Shown: positions 25,639-33,668 of the stretch, piece after piece
Position numbering within the stretch: the stretch's first letter is position 1
Layout of the letters: the number at the start of each line of letters is the position of its first letter
DNA from: CALBPI01 sp039027435
GTDB lineage: Bacteria; Pseudomonadota; Gammaproteobacteria; Steroidobacterales; Woeseiaceae
Length of the DNA stretch: 64,000 nt
Direction of reading: 5' to 3'
NCBI GenBank assembly: GCA_039027435.1
Contig: JBCCKF010000005.1
Location: forward strand, 124,001-188,000
Made by a program: the position numbers and the translations under genes
Notes under the pieces: model-generated
Seen by the model: only the letters and a program-made list of their open reading frames with translations
What the model was told of the DNA's origin: nothing
The model's database searches: none

Positions 25639-26555
25639 GATCAATCCTTGCAACGCTGGTCGCTGCATTTGCCCTGGCGGGCTGCGCGAGTGCCCCTGTG
25701 CCCGACGCGACGCCGGATGTTCCATTGCCGGAGGGGGTGTGGTCGCAGGAGGCAATGATCGCATCGCGCGATACGCAAATCCCGGTGACCTATGTCATTC
25801 CGCCCAGCGCCAACGAACAGGCCTTGCCATTGGTGCTGCTGGTTCATGGCCATGGTGGTACCCGCGAGGAGGCCGGCGCTTTCACTCGCCTCGCGGCGCA
25901 ACTCGCCGCACAGGGAATCGCGTCAATCCGAATGGACTTCCCCGGGTGCGGAGAGAGTGATGAGCCGTTCTACAATAACAACCTGACCAACATGAAAGCG
26001 GACGTGCTTTCTGCGTACGAATACGTGCAGCGCTGGGCGTATGTCGACCAAAATCGCGTCGGTATCGTCGGCTTCAGTATGGGTGGCCGCATCGCCGCTG
26101 AACTGAGCCAGGATGGGGAGCGCTATGCCGCAATGGTGTTGTGGGCAGGTGCGCTCGAGAATGGCGCTTCGGAGTTCACCGACATGCTGGGTGGTGAGAC
26201 CGAGTATGCCGCCATGAAGACCCAGGCCCAGACCGAGGGGTTTGCACCTTACGAGACGTTTTGGGGACAGAAGCAGCAACTTGGTGCGCAGTGGTTTGAG
26301 GATCTGGAGGCTTCGATGCCGTTGGACGCGATCGAACGCTACACGGGCTCACTGTTGCTGATACATGGTCAAGCGGATGATGTTGTGCCGCCTGTGGTCA
26401 GTCGGCGTGCGGAAGCGGCGGCAAGCAACGCTGCCGTGGTTTCATTGGTTGAGATTCCCGACGCCGATCATGGCTTTGGTTTGTTTAACGATCAGCCACA
26501 GTTTTCGGTCGAATTGATCGACCAGACCGTCCGATTCCTTGCTCGGGAGCTCTAG
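25635..26555 (+). CDS. Alpha/beta hydrolase lipoprotein (dienelactone-hydrolase-like)
   Basis: A 306-residue envelope lipoprotein with lipobox LAGC (Cys 17). The hydrolase core has VLLVHGHGGTREEAG near residue 70, DFPGCGESDEP near 100, the nucleophile GFSMGGRIA near 145, LLIHGQADDVVPP near 245 with the likely Asp, and PDADHGFG near 275 with the catalytic His. The family hydrolyses small esters or acyl groups; the substrate is unknown. It is translationally coupled (ATGA) to the exported SAM-hydrolase-family gene, which suggests a joint envelope function that I cannot define. Confidence 0.85.
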   Translation: MRSILATLVAAFALAGCASAPVPDATPDVPLPEGVWSQEAMIASRDTQIPVTYVIPPSANEQALPLVLLVHGHGGTREEAGAFTRLAAQLAAQGIASIRMDFPGCGESDEPFYNNNLTNMKADVLSAYEYVQRWAYVDQNRVGIVGFSMGGRIAAELSQDGERYAAMVLWAGALENGASEFTDMLGGETEYAAMKTQAQTEGFAPYETFWGQKQQLGAQWFEDLEASMPLDAIERYTGSLLLIHGQADDVVPPVVSRRAEAAASNAAVVSLVEIPDADHGFGLFNDQPQFSVELIDQTVRFLAREL

Positions 26556-26560
26556 CGGAC

Positions 26561-28129
26561 TCAGTTGCTTGAGTGCTGCGCGACCTTGAGGCTGATCGTG
26601 ATGGTCAGCGGGTCATGCGTACAGACCTGATTTCGCCCGCTTCGCTTGGCTTCGTACAACGCTTCATCGGCAGCCACCATCGCGTGGTGAATTGAAGGGA
26701 GCTGGCCTGTAATCGGCGCGAGCCCCGCGCTGGCGGTGAAGCTCAATGGGCCAGCGGTGGTTTTCACCACCGCTTCTTCGATCCGTTGAAGAAGACGCCG
26801 GGCAGCGATGACCCCGCCTTCCAAAGAGGTGTCATCCAGAAGGCAGGCAAACTCTTCACCCCCAAGTCTTGCCGGGAAATCCATGCCGGTGCGCGCGCTA
26901 TCTCTCAGAATGGTGCCGACCTGCTCGAGCACCTCGTCGCCGACCGCGTGCCCATGTGTGTCGTTGATTGTCTTGAAGTGATCCAGATCGATCATCACTA
27001 AGCACTGCGACGTTTCGTTACGTTTGATCTTGGCAAACTGCTCGTCGAGATGTGACATGAAGGCACGACGGTTGGCGAGGTCTGTCAGTGAGTCAGTTGA
27101 CGCCTGCTTTTCCAATTCCGCTTTGACCAGCTCATAGGCGGCGATTTGGTCCTGAAGCGCTGCGGTGCGCTCTGCGACAGTGCGCTCAAGAGAAGCGCGC
27201 TCCGAGGCGAGATCAGCGAGTGCCTGACGTCGTTCGCGCGAGTTTGCATGTAGGACGAGGCTCGTGCACATCACGACGACGCCGTACAGCTGCACGACAA
27301 GGAATCCAGCCGCACTCACGTCGCCAACACGCAGAAGGGTGAGGCCCAGTGCACCCAGAATACTGGCGGCGAGAAGACTGAGACTCGTGATGCTGGATTC
27401 TTTAAAGGCGAGCCATATGCACAACGGCATCGTGAATAAGACGATGGGATATTGTCCCAGTGCATCCGGCATTTGTGTTGCCGCAATCGCGATCAGCGCC
27501 AGAACACCAATGGTAATCGCGGTAGCGCTGGCAAGGTCCCGATTGAGGATGGCGCTCGGGCTTCGTCGGCTCAACCATGCTTCTTCTACGGCCATCATAA
27601 AGGGCGCGATCAATACGACTCCGGTGAAATCGGAGAAGAACCAGCGCCAGGCAATTTCCCATCGGGCAGCGCCCTGTACATCGAAAAACGCAATCATGAT
27701 CGACGTGCCTGCAACACTCGCAATCACGCTGTGCAGGACACCCGGGATCAGGAAAAACAACGTGACCGTTCGCAAGGAATACAGTGGCTGCACGGACTCA
27801 GCGTAGCGTCGGTACAGGCTGATGGCGATGCCAATCGCGATGGCATTGGTTGCGCTGGGCAACAGTCCAGCGACGAGCTGATCCGCCGGGAATGTCATCA
27901 ACACATGCAAACCCTGTCCGAGTGCAATGCAGGGTACGGCACGCCAGCCGTAGCGCAGCGCCATCCAGACGCCGAGTCCACCGGCCGGCCAAATAGCGAC
28001 AACGGTGTTACCCACGAATCCAACCGCATAGGACAACCAGATGGTTACCCAGATCGCGAGCACACAGACGCCGAGTTCCAACGCGAGTTGAATCCCTCTT
28101 GGTTCACTGGTTGTTGATGCGTGCCTCAT
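26561..28129 (-). CDS. Diguanylate cyclase with MASE1-type membrane sensor
   Basis: A 522-residue protein. Residues ~15-295 form eight or so hydrophobic helices of the MASE1 type (WPAGGLGVWMALRYGWR near 45, WRWFFSDFTGVVLIAPFMM near 165). A short coiled coil (300-345) leads to a GGDEF domain with DSLTDLANRRAF near 350, LVMIDLDHFKTINDTHGHAVGD near 385 and active-site RLGGEEF near 425. It should make c-di-GMP in response to an unknown ligand. The GGEEF is intact; no RxxD inhibitory site is evident upstream of it. It is monocistronic and convergent with the hydrolase at 25635-26555 (5 bp apart). Confidence 0.92.
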   Translation of the reverse strand: MRHASTTSEPRGIQLALELGVCVLAIWVTIWLSYAVGFVGNTVVAIWPAGGLGVWMALRYGWRAVPCIALGQGLHVLMTFPADQLVAGLLPSATNAIAIGIAISLYRRYAESVQPLYSLRTVTLFFLIPGVLHSVIASVAGTSIMIAFFDVQGAARWEIAWRWFFSDFTGVVLIAPFMMAVEEAWLSRRSPSAILNRDLASATAITIGVLALIAIAATQMPDALGQYPIVLFTMPLCIWLAFKESSITSLSLLAASILGALGLTLLRVGDVSAAGFLVVQLYGVVVMCTSLVLHANSRERRQALADLASERASLERTVAERTAALQDQIAAYELVKAELEKQASTDSLTDLANRRAFMSHLDEQFAKIKRNETSQCLVMIDLDHFKTINDTHGHAVGDEVLEQVGTILRDSARTGMDFPARLGGEEFACLLDDTSLEGGVIAARRLLQRIEEAVVKTTAGPLSFTASAGLAPITGQLPSIHHAMVAADEALYEAKRSGRNQVCTHDPLTITISLKVAQHSSN

Positions 28130-28201
28130 GGCGGCCTGTCGCTGCTACTCACTACGGTAAGCGACTAATTAGCATGAACCTGAAGGCGCGTATTGGAACT
28201 A

Positions 28202-29509
28202 CTACGGATTCTCGCGAGCGTACATGCACTCGCCTTTTACATAAGTCTCATATATGGCGCGGTCATCCGCCAACATCAGTTGTGCGAAAAGCTGGTCAGC
28301 TGGATCCTGGCTGGTGGTCATCCGGCGGCTAAGCAGCGGTGTGGACTCGAGATCGAGTACCACGAAATCCGCGGCTTTTCCCGGCAGCAAATTACCGATC
28401 TGATCCTCCAGGTGCAGCGCCTTGGCACTGCCGAGGGTTGCCAGATAAAGCCCGCTCGCACTGTGCAGGCTTTGCCCACGCAATTGCAGCACCTTGTAGG
28501 CCTCACTTACCGTATCGAGTTGGCTGAAGCTCGTGCCCCCGCCGACATCGGTCGCAAGCCCGACTCTCACACCATGGTTGCGCGCAGTCTCGAGGTCGAA
28601 TAAACCGCTCCCGAGAAACAGATTGGAGGTAGGACAGAACGCGATAGCGGCATTGTGCGCGGCGAGGCTTGCATGGTCCTGGTCTTCCAGATGGATACAG
28701 TGGGCGAATACGGATCTATCGCGAAGCAGTCCAAAGTCGCGGTAGATGCCGAGATAGGAATCGGAATCCGGAAATAGCGAACGCGCCCATTCGACTTCTT
28801 CGACGTTCTCGGCGAGATGGGTCTGAATCAGAGTGTCCGGAAATTCTGAAGCCAGCTTGCCGGCGAGTGCCAGTTGTTCGGTAGAGCTCGTCGGCGCGAA
28901 TCTTGGTGTGATCGCATACAAGTTTCGCCCCTCACCATGCCAGCGTTCGATGAGATCTCGACTCTCACGGTAGCCGGTCTCCGGTGTGTCGCAGAGATTC
29001 GACGGACAGTGGCGATCCATGAGCACCTTGCCGGCAAAAGTACACATGTTTTTTCGACTGGTCGCTTCAAACAACGCGTCAACCGAGTGTGCGTGCACCG
29101 TTGCAAACACCGCGGCAGCCGTGGTTCCGTTTTTGAGCAGTTCATCAACAAAGAACGTGGCGGTCTCGCGAGCGTATTCGATGTCAGCAAACCGCGCTTC
29201 AAAGGGGAAAGTGTAGGTGTTCAGCCAGTCGAGCAGTTGTGTGCCATAGGCTGCGATGATGTTCGTCTGCGGGTAATGGACGTGACAGTCGATAAATCCC
29301 GGGAGCAGAAATCGACCTCGGTAGTCGGTGACGGGACACTGCTCTCCGAGTTGCGAGAGCATGTCGTCGGCGGGGCCGATGTCGATAACATCGCCGTCCT
29401 CGACGATGAGGACGCCGTCCTCAAAGACCTGCATTGCATCCTGATCGTTGTCGACGCCAGGATCGGTTAGGCAATGCAGAATCGTTCCACGAAAAGCGCG
29501 GGCGCTCAT
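28202..29509 (-). CDS. guaD: Guanine deaminase
   Basis: A 435-residue zinc amidohydrolase that converts guanine to xanthine and ammonia. Metal and family motifs are LLPGFIDCHVHYPQTNIIAAYG near residue 70, LLDWLNTYTFPFE near 93, TPRFAPTSS near 205, IQTHLAENVEE near 235, VFAHCIHLED near 270, FCPTSNLFLGSG near 300 and GLATDVGGGTSFS near 325. It is the last gene of the allantoin-branch operon and its start overlaps the stop of allA by 4 bp. It supplies xanthine to XdhAB. Confidence 0.95.
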   Translation of the reverse strand: MSARAFRGTILHCLTDPGVDNDQDAMQVFEDGVLIVEDGDVIDIGPADDMLSQLGEQCPVTDYRGRFLLPGFIDCHVHYPQTNIIAAYGTQLLDWLNTYTFPFEARFADIEYARETATFFVDELLKNGTTAAAVFATVHAHSVDALFEATSRKNMCTFAGKVLMDRHCPSNLCDTPETGYRESRDLIERWHGEGRNLYAITPRFAPTSSTEQLALAGKLASEFPDTLIQTHLAENVEEVEWARSLFPDSDSYLGIYRDFGLLRDRSVFAHCIHLEDQDHASLAAHNAAIAFCPTSNLFLGSGLFDLETARNHGVRVGLATDVGGGTSFSQLDTVSEAYKVLQLRGQSLHSASGLYLATLGSAKALHLEDQIGNLLPGKAADFVVLDLESTPLLSRRMTTSQDPADQLFAQLMLADDRAIYETYVKGECMYARENP

Positions 29510-30009
29510 AGTGCTTCCGGGATTCTCAATGCGGTGGACAGGGTGACTTCGTCGCAGTTGTCCTCGGTGGCCCGATCGATGACCGCGAACGTCTGTCCGA
29601 CCTTGCTGCCAAGCAATGGCACATGCCAGACACCGGCGCGCATATTGATGCCGGTTCTGGGTGGTACCACAAATCCCTGAAACAATGTGGGATCTGGCTG
29701 GGGCTGTGGTGGTGCGACCGCAATCACGTAGTGCAGCGTATCCAGAGGCAGAAAGGCCTGGCTGCCCAGTGGATGACGTTCGACTACGGTCATCTCACAG
29801 GGGAGCGTCGTTGCTGTGGCGCATCTCATAATGCCGATGTTCACAGGCGCATCACCGCAGTGGACATTCGCAAGCGCATCGAACCGCTCGAAGCGCTGCC
29901 CATTCACCATCGCAGCTGTCTGTTCTGCGGGCTCGATCACTTCCCCAAAAGGCGCGAAAGCTGCCGCGGTTATCGGCACTACCGAAACTTCTATGACCAC
30001 TTCGCTCAT
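29506..30009 (-). CDS. allA: Ureidoglycolate lyase
   Basis: A 167-residue cupin-fold enzyme that splits (S)-ureidoglycolate to glyoxylate and urea. Family landmarks are AAFAPFGEVIE near residue 17, VERHPLGSQAFLPL near 75, GFVVPPRTGINMRAGVWHVPLL near 115 and FAVIDR near 140. Start and stop both overlap neighbours by 4 bp (allantoicase upstream, guaD downstream), so the operon is tightly coupled. The urea it releases is a substrate for the urease encoded at 47.8-58.1 kb. Confidence 0.93.
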   Translation of the reverse strand: MSEVVIEVSVVPITAAAFAPFGEVIEPAEQTAAMVNGQRFERFDALANVHCGDAPVNIGIMRCATATTLPCEMTVVERHPLGSQAFLPLDTLHYVIAVAPPQPQPDPTLFQGFVVPPRTGINMRAGVWHVPLLGSKVGQTFAVIDRATEDNCDEVTLSTALRIPEAL

Positions 30010-31025
30010 TCGGCAAGCACGCCATAGATCCGAAGTCGACTTACGCCGCCATCAGGAAAAATGTTCATTCGAAGGTGCGTGACGGACTGCGAGCCCGCAA
30101 TCACGTCTGTGAATTCATGAATCGTGTCTGGCTTGAGCTTTTGCCGTGGCATCAGGATCGGCCATTCAGCGCTCGCCAGTGGGTCAAACGGGTGTGCTGT
30201 CTCGGGAATCTGTGTCGCCCTGAGCTCTACCTCATCGGGGTAGTTGCCCTTGAAGTGTGCGGTGTCGACAACCACACGACGAATTTGTCCGGGATGTCCA
30301 AGTGCCATCACAACCCAGTCGTTCCCGGGTGCACGCCGTCGCGCAGTTTCCCATCCGTCGCCCATGTTGATGCCGCGCCCGGGCGCATTGAGATTGTGCA
30401 TTGTGCCGAAGTGCTCATCGTTGCAGTACATCGCACGGCCGCCGTTCTCGATGGCGAACAAGTCGAGCTCCGTATTCGCTTGAACGATTGAGAAGTCGCG
30501 TTCGACCCGACCCCAGACACGCAGGCGTGCTATTCCGCCATCGGGATAAATATGCAGTCGGATGTGCGTCCAGGGTGTATCGCTGTCGACTTCCGAAAAG
30601 TGTTGGCGGTTGCCGTTGACCGTCCGCTTTGCAACGATCTCGTGCCAGGTGACAGATTCATCGGGAACTTCGCCAGCGAAATAGCAGGCCTCAACCGAGG
30701 CATGCGGGGGATAGTTACCGGTGAAGTGGCGAGTATCAATTTCGATGCCTGCGATGCGTCCGGGCATGCCGAGACGGATCACGCACCAGTCATGTCCCGG
30801 TGTACGTCTGCGACGGCTTTCCCATCCGTCCATCCACTTGCCATTTGCGTCGTACTTGTCGGGCAGGAACACGGGTGGATCGGGTGATATCAGTCGCGCC
30901 TTATCGCCATAGAACTCATCTGTCGCAAAAATGGCCTGTGCACCAAGTCGCGGGTGAGCGAGGTTGATGACATCGCCAAATGGGTGCGGCTCGGTCAGCT
31001 GCGTAATGATCCCTTGTCTATCCAT
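30006..31025 (-). CDS. alc: Allantoicase
   Basis: A 339-residue enzyme that hydrolyses allantoate to ureidoglycolate and urea. It shows the expected two tandem allantoicase beta-sandwich repeats: DGWESRRRRTPGHDWCVIRLG (~68-88) in the first is matched by DGWETARRRAPGNDWVVMALG (~235-255) in the second, and RHFTGNYPPHASVEACY by AHFKGNYPDEVELRATQ. Each half ends in an RLHIYPDGGIARLRVWG-like strand pair. The ATG at 31025 lies inside the end of uraD (8 bp overlap), and a longer in-frame extension is ruled out because it would only re-read uraD. Confidence 0.95.
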   Translation of the reverse strand: MDRQGIITQLTEPHPFGDVINLAHPRLGAQAIFATDEFYGDKARLISPDPPVFLPDKYDANGKWMDGWESRRRRTPGHDWCVIRLGMPGRIAGIEIDTRHFTGNYPPHASVEACYFAGEVPDESVTWHEIVAKRTVNGNRQHFSEVDSDTPWTHIRLHIYPDGGIARLRVWGRVERDFSIVQANTELDLFAIENGGRAMYCNDEHFGTMHNLNAPGRGINMGDGWETARRRAPGNDWVVMALGHPGQIRRVVVDTAHFKGNYPDEVELRATQIPETAHPFDPLASAEWPILMPRQKLKPDTIHEFTDVIAGSQSVTHLRMNIFPDGGVSRLRIYGVLAE

Positions 31026-31542
31026 CGCAGAGCGCCTCCAACCGCCAGCGTGCGATCTGGTGAATCTCTCGCATGGCGTTATCGAATTCGTCGTCGAATG
31101 AGTTCGGCAGACGCGCCTCGAACGCAGCGAGAATCTCCGCCCGATTACTGTGTCGCACCGCTTTGATGAACGGGATATCGAAGCGCGCTTTGTACGCGTC
31201 GTTGTAGTCTTGGAACCGCTCGAATTCCTCCGGTGTGCAACGATCCAGTCCGGCGCTCGCCTGCTCCGAAGTCGAACTGGCTGTGAGATCTCCCGCAACC
31301 GCCGCTTTGCCGGCAAGGTCCGGATGAGCACGGATCAACGTCAGGCACTGCTCGCGGCTGCTCTCATCGACGATCGTCTGAAAACGCGCAGCAAGCCCGG
31401 CGTCGGTATCGCAGTGTTCATCGAGCCCCGCGTCGAAGGCTTGCTCTGCCACCCAGGCGGAGTGTTCATAAATGCCGCCGAACTCGGCAACGAAATGCTC
31501 ACGCTTCATACCTGAAGGTAGCGGTCGGAGGTGGCGATTCAT
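31018..31542 (-). CDS. uraD: OHCU decarboxylase
   Basis: A 174-residue 2-oxo-4-hydroxy-4-carboxy-5-ureidoimidazoline decarboxylase that yields (S)-allantoin. Family signature LIRAHPDLAGKAA (catalytic His) near residue 82, STSEQASAGLDRCTPEE near 105 and FIKAVRHSNRAEIL near 140. The ATG at 31542 overlaps the puuE stop (ATGA); an internal ATG at 31509 would remove an N-terminal extension and is a possible alternative. It works after PuuD and HiuH in urate breakdown. Confidence 0.93.
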   Translation of the reverse strand: MNRHLRPLPSGMKREHFVAEFGGIYEHSAWVAEQAFDAGLDEHCDTDAGLAARFQTIVDESSREQCLTLIRAHPDLAGKAAVAGDLTASSTSEQASAGLDRCTPEEFERFQDYNDAYKARFDIPFIKAVRHSNRAEILAAFEARLPNSFDDEFDNAMREIHQIARWRLEALCDG

Positions 31543-32441
31543 TGAGGCGGGAACCGCTCACGCCAGTGGCGCGCGATGTCGACTCTTCGGGCGACCCAAA
31601 CGTCCGGGTGGCCGATGATGTAATCGAGGAAGCGCTTCAACGCCTGTGCTCTGCCGGGACGACCCGCTAAACGACAGTGCAAGCCGATGGACATCATTCG
31701 AGCTCGTCGCTCTCCCTCTCGATACAGGCAGTCGAAACTGTCTCTGAGATAATCAAAAAACTGAGTCCCTGAGTTGAACCCCTGCGGCGTGGCAAAGCGC
31801 ATGTCGTTGGCATCCAGCGTATACGGCACCATGAGTTGCGGTGTATCGAACTCATAGCTCCAATAAGGCAGGTCGTCAGCATAACTGTCAGCGTTGTATT
31901 CGAACTTGCCGTACTCAGCCGCGATCCGGTGGCTGGATTCACTGCAGCGGCCGAGGTACCAGCCAGCGGGTGCACTGCCGGTAAGTGACTTGTGGATACG
32001 GATCGCTTCGTTGAAGTGCTCGCGTTCGACGGTTTCGGGCACGTTGTGATAGTCGATCCATCTGAGGCCATGACTAGCGATTTCCCAGTCGGCGTCCTGC
32101 ATCGCATCGATCACCTTTGGGTGTTTTTGCAATGCGGACGCTACCGCAAAAACAGTTACTGGCAATTCCCGCTCGGTGAACAAGCGGTGCAGTCGCCAGA
32201 AGCCCGCTCGTGAGCCGTATTCGTAGATCGACTCCATATTGCGATGCCGGGCACCGGGAAACGGTATGGCACCGACAATCTCCGAAAGAAAGGCCTCGGA
32301 CGCGTCATCACCGTGAAGGACACAGTTCTCACCGCCTTCCTCATAGTTGATGACAAATTGCACAGCGATTTTGGCGCCATTGGGCCACTGTGCGTCCGGT
32401 ATCTTGTTGCCGTAACCGACAAGATCTCTAGGGTAGTCCAT
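31539..32441 (-). CDS. puuE: Allantoinase of the polysaccharide-deacetylase fold
   Basis: A 300-residue enzyme opening allantoin to allantoate, belonging to the PuuE group and not the AllB amidohydrolase group. Typical features are MDYPRDLVGYG at the N-terminus, WPNGAKIAVQFVINYEEGGE near 20, GSRAGFWRL near 70, WEIASHGLRWIDY near 125, and GWYLGRCSESS near 165. A much longer in-frame extension to 33035 reads antisense to the divergent dehydrogenase and is rejected. No allantoin racemase is present. The gene heads the puuE-uraD-alc-allA-guaD operon. Confidence 0.94.
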   Translation of the reverse strand: MDYPRDLVGYGNKIPDAQWPNGAKIAVQFVINYEEGGENCVLHGDDASEAFLSEIVGAIPFPGARHRNMESIYEYGSRAGFWRLHRLFTERELPVTVFAVASALQKHPKVIDAMQDADWEIASHGLRWIDYHNVPETVEREHFNEAIRIHKSLTGSAPAGWYLGRCSESSHRIAAEYGKFEYNADSYADDLPYWSYEFDTPQLMVPYTLDANDMRFATPQGFNSGTQFFDYLRDSFDCLYREGERRARMMSIGLHCRLAGRPGRAQALKRFLDYIIGHPDVWVARRVDIARHWRERFPPQ

Positions 32442-32519
32442 GCCCTGAGTGTCCCACCAAATTCGGCAGCCGCCAACTGCCATGCAAGTGGGCGATGCTG
32501 ATCGTGGTACTGTCCGGCC

Positions 32520-33668
32520 ATGAAGCTTGCTGATTGCTACAACGTCGAACAGTTCCGACGGCTCGCGCGCCGTCGATTGCCTGCCCCGGTGTTCCACTAT
32601 ATTGATGGTGCGGCGGACGACGAGGTGACCTACCGACGAAACACGGAAGCTTACGAGGAGTGCGACCTTGTCCCCAACGTGCTCGCCGGTACGGAGACGG
32701 TCGATCTGTCGGTGACTGTCCTCGGGCGGAAGCTTGATTTGCCGATTTTTCTGTCGCCGACCGCATTGCAGAGACTGTTTCACTGGCAAGGAGAGCGTGC
32801 GGTGGCGAGAGCCGCATCGCAGTTCAATACCTACTTCGGCGTGTCGTCGCTCGCGACCGTCAGTGTCGATGAAATCGGAGCGAGCATTGCGACGCCTAAG
32901 CTCTTCCAGCTCTATTTTCATAAGGACCGCGACCTGACGTTCTCTATGATCGATCGGTGCAAAGCGGCAGGTTTCGACGCATTGGCGCTCACGGTCGACA
33001 CGATCGTTGGAGGTAATCGTGAGCGCGACCTGCAAACCGGGTTTACATCACCACCCCGACTCACACCTTCGAGTGCCATGAGCTTTGCAATGCACCCGCG
33101 CTGGACGCTGAATTACCTGTTCCGCGAACGTTTCTCGTTGCCTCAGCTCGAACAGGCGATTCCTGAAGGTAGCAATGTCGCGGTTTCGGTAAGCGACTAC
33201 TTCTCCAACATGCTGGATCGAACCATGACCTGGGACGATGCCGCCAGTGTGCGTGAACGTTGGGGAGGACCGTTTTGCCTAAAGGGCGTGATGTCAGCGG
33301 ATGATGCGAAGCGCGCGGTTGATCTCGGTGCGACCGCGATCATGATTTCCAATCATGGGGGCCGACAGCTCGATGGTTCGCGCACACCGTTCGATCAGCT
33401 TCGAGAGATCGTTGATGCCGTTGGTGGTCAGATCGAGATCATTTGCGATGGAGGAATTCGCCGAGGTACACACGTGCTGAAGGCGCTGGCACTCGGTGCA
33501 ACCGCGTGTTCCGGTGGGCGTTGGTATCTCTACGCACTTGCAGCTGCAGGGCAAGCAGGTGTTGAACGCACACTGCAGAACATGCAGGGCGAGCTTGAAC
33601 GTGATCTCAGGTTGATGGGGTTGTCGAGCGTCTCTGACTTAGGTCCCGAACATATCCGATTTCGTTAG
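32520..33668 (+). CDS. FMN-dependent alpha-hydroxy-acid dehydrogenase/oxidase
   Basis: A 382-residue TIM-barrel flavoprotein of the L-lactate dehydrogenase/glycolate oxidase family. Motifs are HYIDGAADDEVTYRRN near residue 27, LSPTALQRLFHWQGE near 78, LALTVDTIVGGNRERD near 160, SNHGGRQLDGSRTPFDQL near 280 (catalytic His and substrate Arg) and CDGGIRRGTHVLKAL near 318. It oxidises a 2-hydroxy acid to a 2-oxo acid. It is divergent from puuE by 78 bp and convergent with puuD (4 bp overlap), fully inside the purine pathway. A ureidoglycolate, glycolate or glyoxylate-linked role is plausible but unproven. TACTGT lies 6 bases before its ATG. Confidence 0.9.
   Translation: MKLADCYNVEQFRRLARRRLPAPVFHYIDGAADDEVTYRRNTEAYEECDLVPNVLAGTETVDLSVTVLGRKLDLPIFLSPTALQRLFHWQGERAVARAASQFNTYFGVSSLATVSVDEIGASIATPKLFQLYFHKDRDLTFSMIDRCKAAGFDALALTVDTIVGGNRERDLQTGFTSPPRLTPSSAMSFAMHPRWTLNYLFRERFSLPQLEQAIPEGSNVAVSVSDYFSNMLDRTMTWDDAASVRERWGGPFCLKGVMSADDAKRAVDLGATAIMISNHGGRQLDGSRTPFDQLREIVDAVGGQIEIICDGGIRRGTHVLKALALGATACSGGRWYLYALAAAGQAGVERTLQNMQGELERDLRLMGLSSVSDLGPEHIRFR

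Noticed and set aside
31026..31331. N-terminal extension of allantoicase
   Set aside because: It only re-reads uraD in another frame and is Arg/Ser-rich; the ATG at 31025 gives the family length.
32442..33035. N-terminal extension of PuuE
   Set aside because: The extra ~198 residues would be read antisense to the FMN dehydrogenase and lack similarity to the PuuE fold; MDYPRDLVGYG is the normal family start.
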